From assembly GCF_903166545.1 (NCBI RefSeq), contig NZ_CAESCH010000001.1, positions 1,306,001-1,370,000 of the forward strand: 64,000 nucleotides of DNA, in the 5' to 3' direction. The number at the start of each line of letters is the position of its first letter. The stretch's first letter is position 1. The stretch is from Metabacillus schmidteae. GTDB taxonomy: Bacteria > Bacillota > Bacilli > Bacillales > Bacillaceae. Below, one piece after another: positions 46,575 through 54,231 of the stretch. The notes under the pieces were generated by a model. It saw only the letters and a list, made by a program, of their open reading frames with translations. It had not been told where the DNA came from and did not search any database. Position numbers and translations under genes: made by a program.

Positions 46575-46874
46575 TTATAGGGTCGGTAAATTCATTGCTG
46601 TATTAATATTTTGTAAATTAAGTTGAATTTGTTCTTTGGTATCATAAGCATGATACCATCCTTTTGAGACCATATAGTTCGATATTTTTTCATGCATGTC
46701 GAGGGCTTCCTCTAGGTGGCGAGTAAGAGTGTGTTTAATTTCAGGCGTTCCTGCTTCAGTAACTGCCATTGCATAGTTTCTAACACCACTTTTTGCTGAA
46801 ATCAATAAGTCAGTGGCTATGACTTGATCAGACATCGCATTCATTCCAGTTAAATTTTCTATCATTGAGTTCAT
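46575..46874 (-). CDS. yraD: Spore coat protein, YraD-like (CotF family)
   Basis: 99 residues, the same length as B. subtilis YraD. CotF-type helical pattern: DQVIATDLLISAKSGVRNYAMAVTEAGTPEIK, HLEEALDMHEKISNYMVSKGWYHAYD. Last gene of a five-gene leftward operon in the order yraG-yraF-adhB-yraE-yraD. Probably a spore coat component made in the mother cell. Confidence 0.88.
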   Translation of the reverse strand: MNSMIENLTGMNAMSDQVIATDLLISAKSGVRNYAMAVTEAGTPEIKHTLTRHLEEALDMHEKISNYMVSKGWYHAYDTKEQIQLNLQNINTAMNLPTL

Positions 46875-46891
46875 GTTTATTCATCTCCTAA

Positions 46892-47092
46892 CTAGTGCAT
46901 TCCTTGTGCTTTAGATAAAATAGAAGAATATTCATCTAACTGACGACTTGATATCGTAATGTCCTGCTGCATGATATCTTTTAGCTCTTGATCGGATACG
47001 AGAGCTCTCATCGTTTTGGACTTTGTTAAACAGGTTGTTTTAAATGAGGCTATTTCCTGAACCTCAAGCACTTCATGTAAAGCATAATCCAT
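46892..47092 (-). CDS. yraE: Small spore coat-associated protein, YraE-like
   Basis: 66 residues: DYALHEVLEVQEIASFKTTCLTKSKTM, then SDQELKDIMQQDI. It resembles the N-terminal half of CotF-like proteins and YraG in the same operon ([15 protein letters not shown]...[11 protein letters not shown]). Lies between adhB and yraD with 17-nt gaps. Confidence 0.85.
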   Translation of the reverse strand: MDYALHEVLEVQEIASFKTTCLTKSKTMRALVSDQELKDIMQQDITISSRQLDEYSSILSKAQGMH

Positions 47093-47109
47093 CCTTAAAT
47101 TCTCCTTCC

Positions 47110-48246
47110 TTATGGTTTTAATACGACTTTAATACAATTGTCTGTTTTTGTGTCAAAAATTTCATAACCACGTTTCGCTTCACTTAGTGGAAGAACGTGA
47201 CTCACAACATCACCCGGATCAATCTTGCCAGTGGAAACTAATTCAAACATGTAAGGCATATAGTGGATCATCGGAGCTTGTCCTGAGCGTATGTTTACAT
47301 TACGCTGCATGATATCTCCTAGTGGGAATCCATTATATCGACCACCGTACACACCTGTAATTTGGATGGTCCCTCCTTTACGAACGGCTTGGGAAGCCAT
47401 AACAATTGCACTCATGGCACCACCTTGAAGCTTTAATCCCGTAGCTAGGAACTCCATTTCGGTCATTTTTCCATCCATTCCAACTGCATCAATGACAACA
47501 TCCGCTCCACCTTTTGTGATTTCCTTCAGGTAACTTCCTACATTCTCATGGTCTTCAAAATTAACTATCTCAACTTTATTTGTACGTTTCGCATGTTCTA
47601 AACGGTACTTGACATAATCTACAGCAATTACTCGTTTTGCTCCTTTTAACCAACAAAACTTTTGAGCAAAAAGGCCAACTGGTCCACAACCTAGAACAAT
47701 CACAGTATCTCCATTTTTTACACCTGCATTATCAACACTCCAAAAGCCAGTGGACATTGCATCTGCAATAACACTTAATTTCTCATCAGGTTCTTCACAG
47801 GTTTCTGGTATTTTAAAATGAGTAAAATTGGCAAAAGGAACTCTTAAGTATTCTGCTTGACCACCTGGGTAACCACCTGTAGTACCCGAATAACCGAAAT
47901 AGGCCCCCATATCACCATTTTCATTTGAATTATCACATTGACTCTCAAGGTTGCTTTTACAATATTGGCATTCACCACAGGCAATATTAAATGGAATAAT
48001 GACGCGGTCGCCTTTTTTCAATTTAGTTACTTCCGGACCAACCTCTTCAACGATCCCCATTGGTTCATGCCCTATCACATAGTCTTCTTGCATATTAGGA
48101 ATCATTCCATGAATTAAATGTAAATCAGATCCACAAATTGCCGTACTTGTTACTTTAATAATCATGTCGTCAGGCTTTTGGATTTTTGGATCTTCAACTT
48201 CTTTCACTTCAACATTTTTGATACCTTGATATGTTACGGCCTTCAT
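47110..48246 (-). CDS. adhB: Zinc-dependent alcohol dehydrogenase AdhB
   Basis: 378 residues, same length as B. subtilis AdhB. Medium-chain dehydrogenase: catalytic-zinc ligands Cys-38 (TAICGSDLHL), His and Glu (GHEP), structural zinc cysteines CGECQYCKSNLESQC (about 91-105), Rossmann GCGPVGLFAQ. Close to glutathione-independent formaldehyde dehydrogenase-like enzymes. It is embedded among coat genes, so it may act in the spore coat or during sporulation. An aldehyde-detoxification link with hxlAB nearby is possible. Confidence 0.9.
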   Translation of the reverse strand: MKAVTYQGIKNVEVKEVEDPKIQKPDDMIIKVTSTAICGSDLHLIHGMIPNMQEDYVIGHEPMGIVEEVGPEVTKLKKGDRVIIPFNIACGECQYCKSNLESQCDNSNENGDMGAYFGYSGTTGGYPGGQAEYLRVPFANFTHFKIPETCEEPDEKLSVIADAMSTGFWSVDNAGVKNGDTVIVLGCGPVGLFAQKFCWLKGAKRVIAVDYVKYRLEHAKRTNKVEIVNFEDHENVGSYLKEITKGGADVVIDAVGMDGKMTEMEFLATGLKLQGGAMSAIVMASQAVRKGGTIQITGVYGGRYNGFPLGDIMQRNVNIRSGQAPMIHYMPYMFELVSTGKIDPGDVVSHVLPLSEAKRGYEIFDTKTDNCIKVVLKP

Positions 48247-48264
48247 ACTATATAACCTCCAATA

Positions 48265-48633
48265 TTAATGTTCATCGGGTGTACGGTCAAACATACCTTT
48301 TCGATTGGTCTCAACAGGAAATAGATTCATGTTTCCAACCATAATTGTGTTATTTGCAGAAAGCTGATCCAATTTATATTGCTCTTTTAAATCATGTGGA
48401 TGAAACCATTTTTTCTCAACCATAAGCTCCGTAATTTCTTGATGCATGGCGATGCTTTGCGTTAATTGCTTTCGCAACATGGCTCTTAAGTCAGGTGAAG
48501 AGGTTTCGGTTAAAGCCACAGCCGTATTTCTTACCGCCTCTTTTGCACGAATAAGAAAATCCATTGCAAAAGTTGTATCTGCAAGCTCAGGAACATGTAA
48601 CGAATTTATTGGGTCTAAATAGTCATTGTTCAA
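48265..48633 (-). CDS. yraF: Spore coat protein, YraF-like (CotF family)
   Basis: 122 residues as in B. subtilis YraF. CotF pattern [64 protein letters not shown]. It precedes adhB by 18 nt. Confidence 0.88.
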   Translation of the reverse strand: MNNDYLDPINSLHVPELADTTFAMDFLIRAKEAVRNTAVALTETSSPDLRAMLRKQLTQSIAMHQEITELMVEKKWFHPHDLKEQYKLDQLSANNTIMVGNMNLFPVETNRKGMFDRTPDEH

Positions 48634-48650
48634 TGCTTGTAACCTTCCTT

Positions 48651-48896
48651 TCAGTTGATAATTGGCGTTGGACGATTTTGTGGGACAGGAGCTTCAAAAG
48701 GCGCACGCTGATAAATTGCCTGTAACTCATTAAGTGCCTGGATGGATTGATCAACATCTTTTTGCATTAAGTTTCTAAGGTCTTGATCAAAAGCTAGTCC
48801 TTGCATTAACTTTGATTTTGCGACACAAAGTGTTTTAAAGTTAATAACCTCATGTAAGTCCAAAGATTCGTGTGGAGCTAATTTTTGAGAATGCAT
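48651..48896 (-). CDS. yraG: Spore coat-associated protein, YraG-like
   Basis: 81 residues. [51 protein letters not shown] matches YraE and the CotF N-terminal part. First gene of the operon, with AAGGAGGATTACTT before the ATG. Confidence 0.85.
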   Translation of the reverse strand: MHSQKLAPHESLDLHEVINFKTLCVAKSKLMQGLAFDQDLRNLMQKDVDQSIQALNELQAIYQRAPFEAPVPQNRPTPIIN

Positions 48897-49286
48897 TCAA
48901 AGTAATCCTCCTTTTTAATCTGGTGCTTGAGTATTTTTCCCGACATAGGATAATTAACTCTGAAAAAATATTTGTGAATTTGGTATAAAAATTTGGAGGC
49001 AACTTAGATGGTTTGATGTAGGATTTTAAAACGAAAGACTTTTTTCCATACTTTGTTGGTTTTTATGAAGATAGCGAAGTAATCAGATCAAAGACATTGA
49101 ACAACTAATGGCCATAATTAAAAAGTTTGACACTATATTCCTTCAATAATGATTTATACAACCGGACTATTTAATTAGAAAAGCAAGCGTCTTTTACTGC
49201 TGAATTTACAAAAATTTCAAAAAACAGTGATGTAAATAATAACAAATTAAGAAAGTACCCAAATTTAATGAGTACTTTTCTAATCC
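48897..49286. other. Upstream region of the spore coat operon
   Basis: 390 bp without a supported gene. At 49251-49280 GAAAGTAC and GTACTTTTC pair and form the likely terminator of the leftward CBO0543-family gene. The sporulation promoter of yraG must lie near 48900-48990; I cannot assign it confidently. Confidence 0.4.
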
Positions 49287-49856
49287 TCATTCAGCTGAAA
49301 AATTAGGTTTATATAATTTGTGAAATATCCAAGTTATCCATTTGGATATTAATAGTACAATTATGTAACCGATAAATAAATGAAAGTAATTTATATTACC
49401 GTACATTCTAAAAAGACCAATATTTACTAATATAGGCTTTAAAATAAATGCAAATATAGCAGCTAGTATTATTGCGTATATGTAATAATTTTTCTGATTA
49501 TTTAATGTCCATTGATAAATAAGCATAAAAGCCACTGGAACTAAGGAAGTGTCTAATGAAATGCTTGGCAGAGCAGGGATTACTTGATAAGGGTAATGCC
49601 AATAACCTCTATTTATGCCGTAAATATCGATAAAGGTAAAAAAAACATGAACGTTATATCCAAAAAAACCTATTAGAAATACTTTGCTCCGATCAATTTT
49701 GAAGTAAAGAATTATTAGTGGGACTAAAAGAATAGCAATTAGAATCCAAAATTGCCACGTAAGAGGGTTAGAGTAGTCTACCCAATAGTTAATTAAGGAA
49801 TCAGTATTCTCTTTTCTATCATAAAGAATATTGTCAAATTCATGCAAACGATCCAA
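49287..49856 (-). CDS. CBO0543-family membrane protein (second copy)
   Basis: 189 residues, five hydrophobic segments. YWVDYSNPLTWQFWILIAILLVPL, DIYGINRGYWHYPYQVIPALPSISLDTSLVPVAFMLIYQW parallel the 44420-44968 protein (W-W-ILLI, G-FWEYP, P-DVSMVP). AGGAGG precedes the ATG. Function unknown. Confidence 0.75.
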   Translation of the reverse strand: MDRLHEFDNILYDRKENTDSLINYWVDYSNPLTWQFWILIAILLVPLIILYFKIDRSKVFLIGFFGYNVHVFFTFIDIYGINRGYWHYPYQVIPALPSISLDTSLVPVAFMLIYQWTLNNQKNYYIYAIILAAIFAFILKPILVNIGLFRMYGNINYFHLFIGYIIVLLISKWITWIFHKLYKPNFSAE

Positions 49857-49953
49857 TAATGGTTCCTCCTTATTTTCATTAATTATACCGTTAGTATAAC
49901 CCCAAAAATTTTCCTTATTATTACTTCGAGCAAATTAGCATTACATTGAACAA

Positions 49954-50064
49954 CTAGTCAATCCAAGATGAACGCCTTCTTGGTGCTAAAGCAATCGCAG
50001 TAGCACGTCCAATTCCTCTTCCAGCCCCAGTAATTAAGGTGTTTTTACCTTTTAATAAGACCAT
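49954..50064 (-). pseudogene. Truncated SDR remnant
   Basis: 36 codons: MVLLKGKNTLITGAGRGIGRATAIALA then RRRSSWID and TAG. The TGAGRGIG cofactor loop and an AAGGAATG ribosome site show the start of a FabG-like SDR whose remaining ~210 codons are deleted. It lies between hxlB and the CBO0543 gene. Confidence 0.65.
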
Positions 50065-50123
50065 ACTATCATTCCTTATTTAAAAATTTTAATAAACCAT
50101 TACAAGATTTTCGGAAAAATAAA

Positions 50124-50167
50124 CCGAAAGACCGCAAAGCTTTTCTGAAATCATCGCGGTCTTTCGG
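50124..50167 (-). terminator. Terminator of hxlAB
   Basis: CCGAAAGACCGC and GCGGTCTTTCGG form a perfect 12-bp GC-rich stem with a 20-nt loop, 25 bp after hxlB. Confidence 0.75.
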
Positions 50168-50191
50168 CTACTACATTCTTATGCCCAATGT

Positions 50192-50749
50192 TTATTCAAG
50201 ATTTGCATGTCTGCCATACATTTTATTCGTATCTAATCCCTTTTTCTCCATAAACCTCAAAATGACAGCATCATAAAAAAGTAAAAGGGTTTGCTCAAAG
50301 AGTGAGCCCATTGGTTGGATTGTTTGATAATGACCCTCTGATTGGTCTTTTGGTGATCCAGTTAATTTAATTGTGAAATCTGCTAACTGCCCAATTGTGG
50401 ACTCAGGGAATATCGTGACAGCTGCGATCTTACCACCAATGCTTTTAGCTTTTTCAGCCATAGAAACTAAGCTTTTGGTTTCTCCAGAACCTGAACCGAT
50501 GATTAAGATATCATCTTTTTCAAAGTTGGGTGTGACTGTTTCGCCGACTACATAGGCGTCAATTCCCATATGCATCATTCTCATCGCAAAAGATTTGGCC
50601 ATAAAGCCTGTTCTACCTGCACCAGCTACAAAGATCTTTTTTGATTCGAGTATCCCGTTTACAAGCTTTTCTCCTTCTTCGTTTGCAATTAAGTCTAATG
50701 AACGATGAAGCTCTTTTAGGATCTCAGCTAAATATTGAGTTGTTTGCAT
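50192..50749 (-). CDS. hxlB: 6-phospho-3-hexuloisomerase HxlB
   Basis: 185 residues, SIS-domain isomerase that converts arabino-3-hexulose 6-phosphate to fructose 6-phosphate in the ribulose-monophosphate pathway of formaldehyde fixation. VAGAGRTGFMAKSFAMRMMHMG, GSGSGETKSL and EGHYQTIQPMGSLFEQ are characteristic. It is the second gene of the hxlAB operon, 6 nt after hxlA, in the usual Bacillus order. Confidence 0.95.
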   Translation of the reverse strand: MQTTQYLAEILKELHRSLDLIANEEGEKLVNGILESKKIFVAGAGRTGFMAKSFAMRMMHMGIDAYVVGETVTPNFEKDDILIIGSGSGETKSLVSMAEKAKSIGGKIAAVTIFPESTIGQLADFTIKLTGSPKDQSEGHYQTIQPMGSLFEQTLLLFYDAVILRFMEKKGLDTNKMYGRHANLE

Positions 50750-50755
50750 GTTAAT

Positions 50756-51394
50756 TTAACCTACTGTAACCTTCATCATTTCTTGCATTTTAGCAGCAGC
50801 AGCTTTTTTATCTTCTTGTCCAGTAATACCGCCACCAACAATGATAAGATCAGGTTGTACTTTGATAACCTCTGGAAGTGTTTCTAATTTAATACCGCCT
50901 GCGATTGCCGTTTTTGCGTTTTTTACCACACTTTTGAGCGTTTGAAGATCTTCAAATGAGTTTTTTCCAACTGCTTGAAGGTCATAGCCAGTGTGTACAC
51001 AAATATAATCTACACCCATCTCATCTAATTCTTTAGCACGAGCTGAAAGATCTTTCACCGCAATCATATCAACAAGTATTTTTTTACCTTGTTTTTTCGC
51101 TTCTTCAACTGCACCTTTAATGGACATATCTTCTGCAGCTCCAAGAATTGTAATAATATCAGCACCTGCTTCGGAAGCTTTCATCACTTCATATCCAGCA
51201 GCATCCATAATTTTAAGGTCAGCTAATACTTTTAAATTTGGGAATGCTTCTTTTACAGCCTTTACTGCATGGAGACCTTCATTAATTACAACCGGTGTAC
51301 CGATTTCAACGATATCAATATGCTCCTCTACTTCTTTAACCAGTTCAATTGCTTCTGGAATGTTCACTAAATCTAATGCTAATTGTAATTCCAT
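50756..51394 (-). CDS. hxlA: 3-hexulose-6-phosphate synthase HxlA
   Basis: 212 residues, orotidine-5'-phosphate-decarboxylase superfamily barrel. It condenses formaldehyde with ribulose 5-phosphate. LADLKIMDAAGYE carries the D-x-K-x-x-D catalytic motif of this superfamily, and GGITGQED binds phosphate. AGGAGTGG precedes the ATG. It is divergent from hxlR, the activator. Confidence 0.95.
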   Translation of the reverse strand: MELQLALDLVNIPEAIELVKEVEEHIDIVEIGTPVVINEGLHAVKAVKEAFPNLKVLADLKIMDAAGYEVMKASEAGADIITILGAAEDMSIKGAVEEAKKQGKKILVDMIAVKDLSARAKELDEMGVDYICVHTGYDLQAVGKNSFEDLQTLKSVVKNAKTAIAGGIKLETLPEVIKVQPDLIIVGGGITGQEDKKAAAAKMQEMMKVTVG

Positions 51395-51615
51395 CTATAA
51401 CCACTCCTAATAATTTTTTTTACATATTGAACAATACTAATAATCTCCATTGTTCATTTTTATTATTTCTTGCAGCTGAATCCAACATTTTCTCGTAACA
51501 ATGTTACGGATGTTAGTATAATACGTAGTTTAAAAATGAGGAAGTACGCACTTTATTTTTACATAGTGACAAAAAGTATACTATTTGATATTCTATGAAC
51601 CTTGGGGTGATACAG

Positions 51616-51978
51616 ATGTCACGTTTAAATGAAAAAACGTTTAACTGTGAAAAAGAATTAACTCTTTCAGTTATTGGTGGAAAATGGAAGATGCTTATAT
51701 TGTGGCATTTAGGAAAAGAGGGAACCAAACGATTTGGGGAACTCAAAGCTCTTATCCCAGGCATTACTCAAAGAATGCTTGTTAATCAATTGCGTGAGTT
51801 AGAAGAAGATCTAATTGTTGAACGAAAAGTTTATCCAGTTGTTCCACCAAAAGTAGAATATTCATTGACTGAACAAGGGAAAAGCTTAATGCCGATACTC
51901 GATTCTATGTATCAATGGGGGAAGACTTATATGGAAATTGTGATGGACACACCTGTAAATAAAACTACATCATATTAA
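51616..51978 (+). CDS. hxlR: HxlR-family transcriptional activator
   Basis: 120 residues from ATG 51616 (GGGGTGA 5 nt upstream), beginning [17 protein letters not shown] as HxlR of B. subtilis does; the upstream ATG 51595 gives an unneeded extension. Winged helix: [41 protein letters not shown]. HxlR activates hxlAB in response to formaldehyde, and Cys-11 (FNCEKE) fits the conserved formaldehyde-sensing cysteine. Divergent from hxlA across 221 bp. Confidence 0.95.
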   Translation: MSRLNEKTFNCEKELTLSVIGGKWKMLILWHLGKEGTKRFGELKALIPGITQRMLVNQLRELEEDLIVERKVYPVVPPKVEYSLTEQGKSLMPILDSMYQWGKTYMEIVMDTPVNKTTSY

Positions 51979-52006
51979 GAGAATAGTTTCATGATGAAGA
52001 GAGTAG

Positions 52007-52043
52007 AACCACAAGCATTATTTAGTTGATACTTGTGGTTTTT
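52007..52043 (+). terminator. Terminator after hxlR
   Basis: AACCACAAG and CTTGTGGTT form a 9-bp stem with a 16-nt loop, followed by TTTT. Confidence 0.75.
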
Positions 52044-52148
52044 ACCTATCTAAATATATTGAATTTATAAACGTAGAAAGTGCTTGTCGTTATTAGCTAT
52101 AGAACAAATTAATTGAATAACAAATTTCACTCAACCATATATTCACAG

Positions 52149-52182
52149 TTGACATCATTTACTGTAATGATTAAAGTTACAG
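52149..52182 (+). promoter_or_regulatory. Promoter and palindromic operator of spx
   Basis: TTGACA (52149-52154) is followed 7 nt later by CTGTAA-N9-TTACAG (52162-52182), which covers the expected -10 region. The same arrangement (TTGACA, 7 nt, CTGTAA-N9-TTACAG) precedes the rrf2-like gene, so that regulator is the likely repressor. Confidence 0.6.
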
Positions 52183-52302
52183 TATAACTTTTAGGTGCTA
52201 AAATGAAAAACTCAACAGGAAATGTCCTGTTTCTGTCACTTAATATGGATGGAAACACTAAAAACAGCCTTAACTAATAATTTTATAAGGAGTGTCTAAA
52301 GA

Positions 52303-52698
52303 ATGGTAATTCTATATACAACACCAAGCTGTACTTCTTGCCGAAAAGCAAAAGCTTGGCTTGAGGAACATCAAATAGACTATGTTGAAAGAAACATTAT
52401 ATCTCAGCCTCTTACAATTGATGAGATTAAATCGATTCTTCGCTTGACTGAAGAAGGGACTACTGAGATTATTTCTACTAATTCAAAAACGTTTCAAGAT
52501 TTAAATGTGGATATTGAATCTCTACCACTTTACAAATTTTATGATTTAATCATGAAGCACCCACAAATGTTACGTCGACCAATTGTCCAGGACGAAAAAA
52601 GATTGCAAGTTGGATATAACGAAGAAGAGATTCGTCGTTTTCTTCCACGTAAGCTTCGAACATTTGTGAACATGAATATGCAAAGAGCTGCAAATTAA
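52303..52698 (+). CDS. spx: Spx/ArsC-family regulator Spx
   Basis: 131 residues, exactly the length of Bacillus Spx. Thioredoxin-like fold with redox switch CTSC at residues 10-13 and the conserved [27 protein letters not shown] tail region. Spx binds the RNA polymerase alpha C-terminal domain under disulfide stress and activates thiol-homeostasis genes. As this copy lacks the yjbD/mecA context and sits with an rrf2-like gene under a shared operator, it may be a second Spx paralogue controlled by redox or metal-dependent repression. TAAGGAG precedes the ATG. Confidence 0.9.
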   Translation: MVILYTTPSCTSCRKAKAWLEEHQIDYVERNIISQPLTIDEIKSILRLTEEGTTEIISTNSKTFQDLNVDIESLPLYKFYDLIMKHPQMLRRPIVQDEKRLQVGYNEEEIRRFLPRKLRTFVNMNMQRAAN

Positions 52699-52744
52699 GA
52701 TGAAATAGTTTGAAAATATTTATAGGTCTAAAAATCAACTAATC

Positions 52745-52778
52745 TTGACAATCTAATCTGTAACATTTAGTATTACAG
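52745..52778 (+). promoter_or_regulatory. Promoter and operator of the rrf2-like gene
   Basis: TTGACA (52745-52750), 7 nt, then CTGTAA-N9-TTACAG (52758-52778) overlapping the -10 region (TAGTAT). It mirrors the spx promoter, implying autoregulation. Confidence 0.6.
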
Positions 52779-52839
52779 TATGTTAATTCATCATCTAAAT
52801 TATGTAAAAAATAGAAGACTAGTCACAAGGAGGCAGGCC

Positions 52840-53253
52840 ATGAATAGTGATTTTACTCTTGCCGTTCATAGTTTAACATATCTTGCTTTACAGCATGACC
52901 GAATGTCAACAAGTGATGCTATTTCTGAGAGTGCTGGTGTCCATCCGGTTCGTATTCGTAAAGTCCTAAGTTTGTTAAAAAAACATGGATTTATTAAATC
53001 AAAAGAAGGAACAGGTGGCGGATTTATTTTTGCACTAGATTTAAGTGAAGTGAATCTTTGGGATATATATACAATTACTTCTGAAGGTGCCCTTCAGCCT
53101 AAATGTCCTGAATCAAATAAGCAATGTATTGTAGGCAAAAACATGCAACATGTCCTTTTTGCAATTTTTACAGGTGCAGAAAAACATCTTGGTACGTTTT
53201 TGAAGGATTATACGATAAAAGAAGTTGTGGACCTGATTAATCAAGAATCATAA
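52840..53253 (+). CDS. Rrf2-family transcriptional regulator
   Basis: 137 residues from ATG 52840 (AAGGAGGCAGG at 7-8 nt); the frame extends to 52780 but that ATG overlaps the operator. Winged HTH: DFTLAVHSLTYLALQHD, TSDAISESAGVHPVRIRKVLSLL, GTGGGFIFA. Cysteines occur only as CPESNKQC (about 85-92), two rather than the three of IscR/NsrR cluster binders, so a thiol switch of YwnA/CymR-type is more likely than an Fe-S cluster. It probably represses spx, itself and the next gene. Confidence 0.88.
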   Translation: MNSDFTLAVHSLTYLALQHDRMSTSDAISESAGVHPVRIRKVLSLLKKHGFIKSKEGTGGGFIFALDLSEVNLWDIYTITSEGALQPKCPESNKQCIVGKNMQHVLFAIFTGAEKHLGTFLKDYTIKEVVDLINQES

Positions 53254-53297
53254 GTGGCTGCAAAGGATTAATCTTCGCAGGCTGCTTTTTGATATAA

Positions 53298-53318
53298 ATG
53301 TAATGAAAATAATTACAG
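53298..53318 (+). promoter_or_regulatory. Third Rrf2-type operator, upstream of the IDEAL-domain gene
   Basis: ATGTAA-N9-TTACAG, one base from the other two operators (CTGTAA-N9-TTACAG), with a TTGATA -35-like element just before it. Spacing of half-sites is identical (21 bp overall). It follows the weak hairpin GGCTGC...GCAGGC that ends rrf2. Confidence 0.55.
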
Positions 53319-53396
53319 TTCTATTCGACTTATCTATAAAAGAGAAGGATGTTCATATTTTAATAATCTAAAATCATGTAAGAAGGTGAAAAAAAC

Positions 53397-53735
53397 ATGT
53401 CATTGAATAATCATGCCAATTTAAAAACAGGTGATTGGATTAAAGGAAAGTTACAGGATGGAGAAATAATCATTGGTTATATCGAATCACTGGATTTTCC
53501 AAAAGGAACAGTAAGAGTATCTGTCATTAAAAGTGAAGCTGATGAAACAATTGGTAAAAAAATATCCATTTCACTTAAACAGGTTAAGAAATTGCCGATT
53601 TCTAAAGTGGTAAACAAGGAACAAATTCTTTTTCTAATAGATTTAGCGTTGTCAACTGGCGATGAGAACTGGTTTATCGAACTTTCTGCAAAGTTAAACT
53701 CAATGAAGCAGCTTGTTAATGAAGCTAAACATTAA
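53397..53735 (+). CDS. IDEAL-domain protein
   Basis: 112 residues. The C-terminal EQILFLIDLALSTGDENWFIELSAKLN (about 74-100) is an IDEAL domain (I-D-x-A-L...D-x-x-W-F), a short helical motif of Bacillus regulatory proteins. The N-terminal ~65 residues form a small beta-rich (SH3-like?) domain: GDWIKGKLQDGEIIIGYIESLD. Function unknown; the shared operator suggests that it belongs to the rrf2/spx regulon. AGAAGGTG precedes the ATG. Confidence 0.7.
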   Translation: MSLNNHANLKTGDWIKGKLQDGEIIIGYIESLDFPKGTVRVSVIKSEADETIGKKISISLKQVKKLPISKVVNKEQILFLIDLALSTGDENWFIELSAKLNSMKQLVNEAKH

Positions 53736-54231
53736 ATAGATTTGTCATTAGAAGTAGGATATGTTGGTGGATTTGTATAAAACAATTTTTGCTTACCTTA
53801 TTTGAAGGAGATATGCAAATTTAGGTATAATGCAATCATCAGGAGAATCGAAAGTGGACAGTGGAAACTGCTTTGGATTGACAGGCAGCCACGCCTGTTA
53901 TAGCCATGTCTCTTTTGATGTGTTACCGTTCTTAGATAGTGACACCTTTACAGGGAAAGTGGTCGCTGCCCTTCGAAATGAATTTTGGTGGACATTCAGT
54001 TTAAAAAAAGTAATTTGTATTAGTTAATTTGTAAGAGATAGTAATCTGTAGGAAACCGAGGCTTTTTAAGTAAGTCTTGGTTCTTCTCTAATAAGGACTA
54101 AACCCCCGAGTAACTTATCCAAAATTCCCCATAAATTCATCAATTCTAGAACATATTGTTATTATAATTGACCACTAAAACTTGTTCTGGTTAATATAAA
54201 TGTAATTTCCCACTGAATGGAGGGTAAAAGA
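53736..54231. other. Intergenic region
   Basis: About 500 bp. A 65-codon frame at 53830-54027 has no ribosome site and no recognisable family. AACCGAGGCTT...AAGTCTTGGTT (54054-54082) forms an imperfect hairpin that may be a terminator. GGAGGG at 54219-54224 is the ribosome site of the next gene. Confidence 0.4.

Noticed and set aside
53830..54027. 65-codon ORF between IDEAL-domain and yesN-like genes
   Set aside because: No ribosome site, no recognisable motif. Slightly GC-richer than its surroundings, so it may be an inserted fragment, but coding is unsupported.
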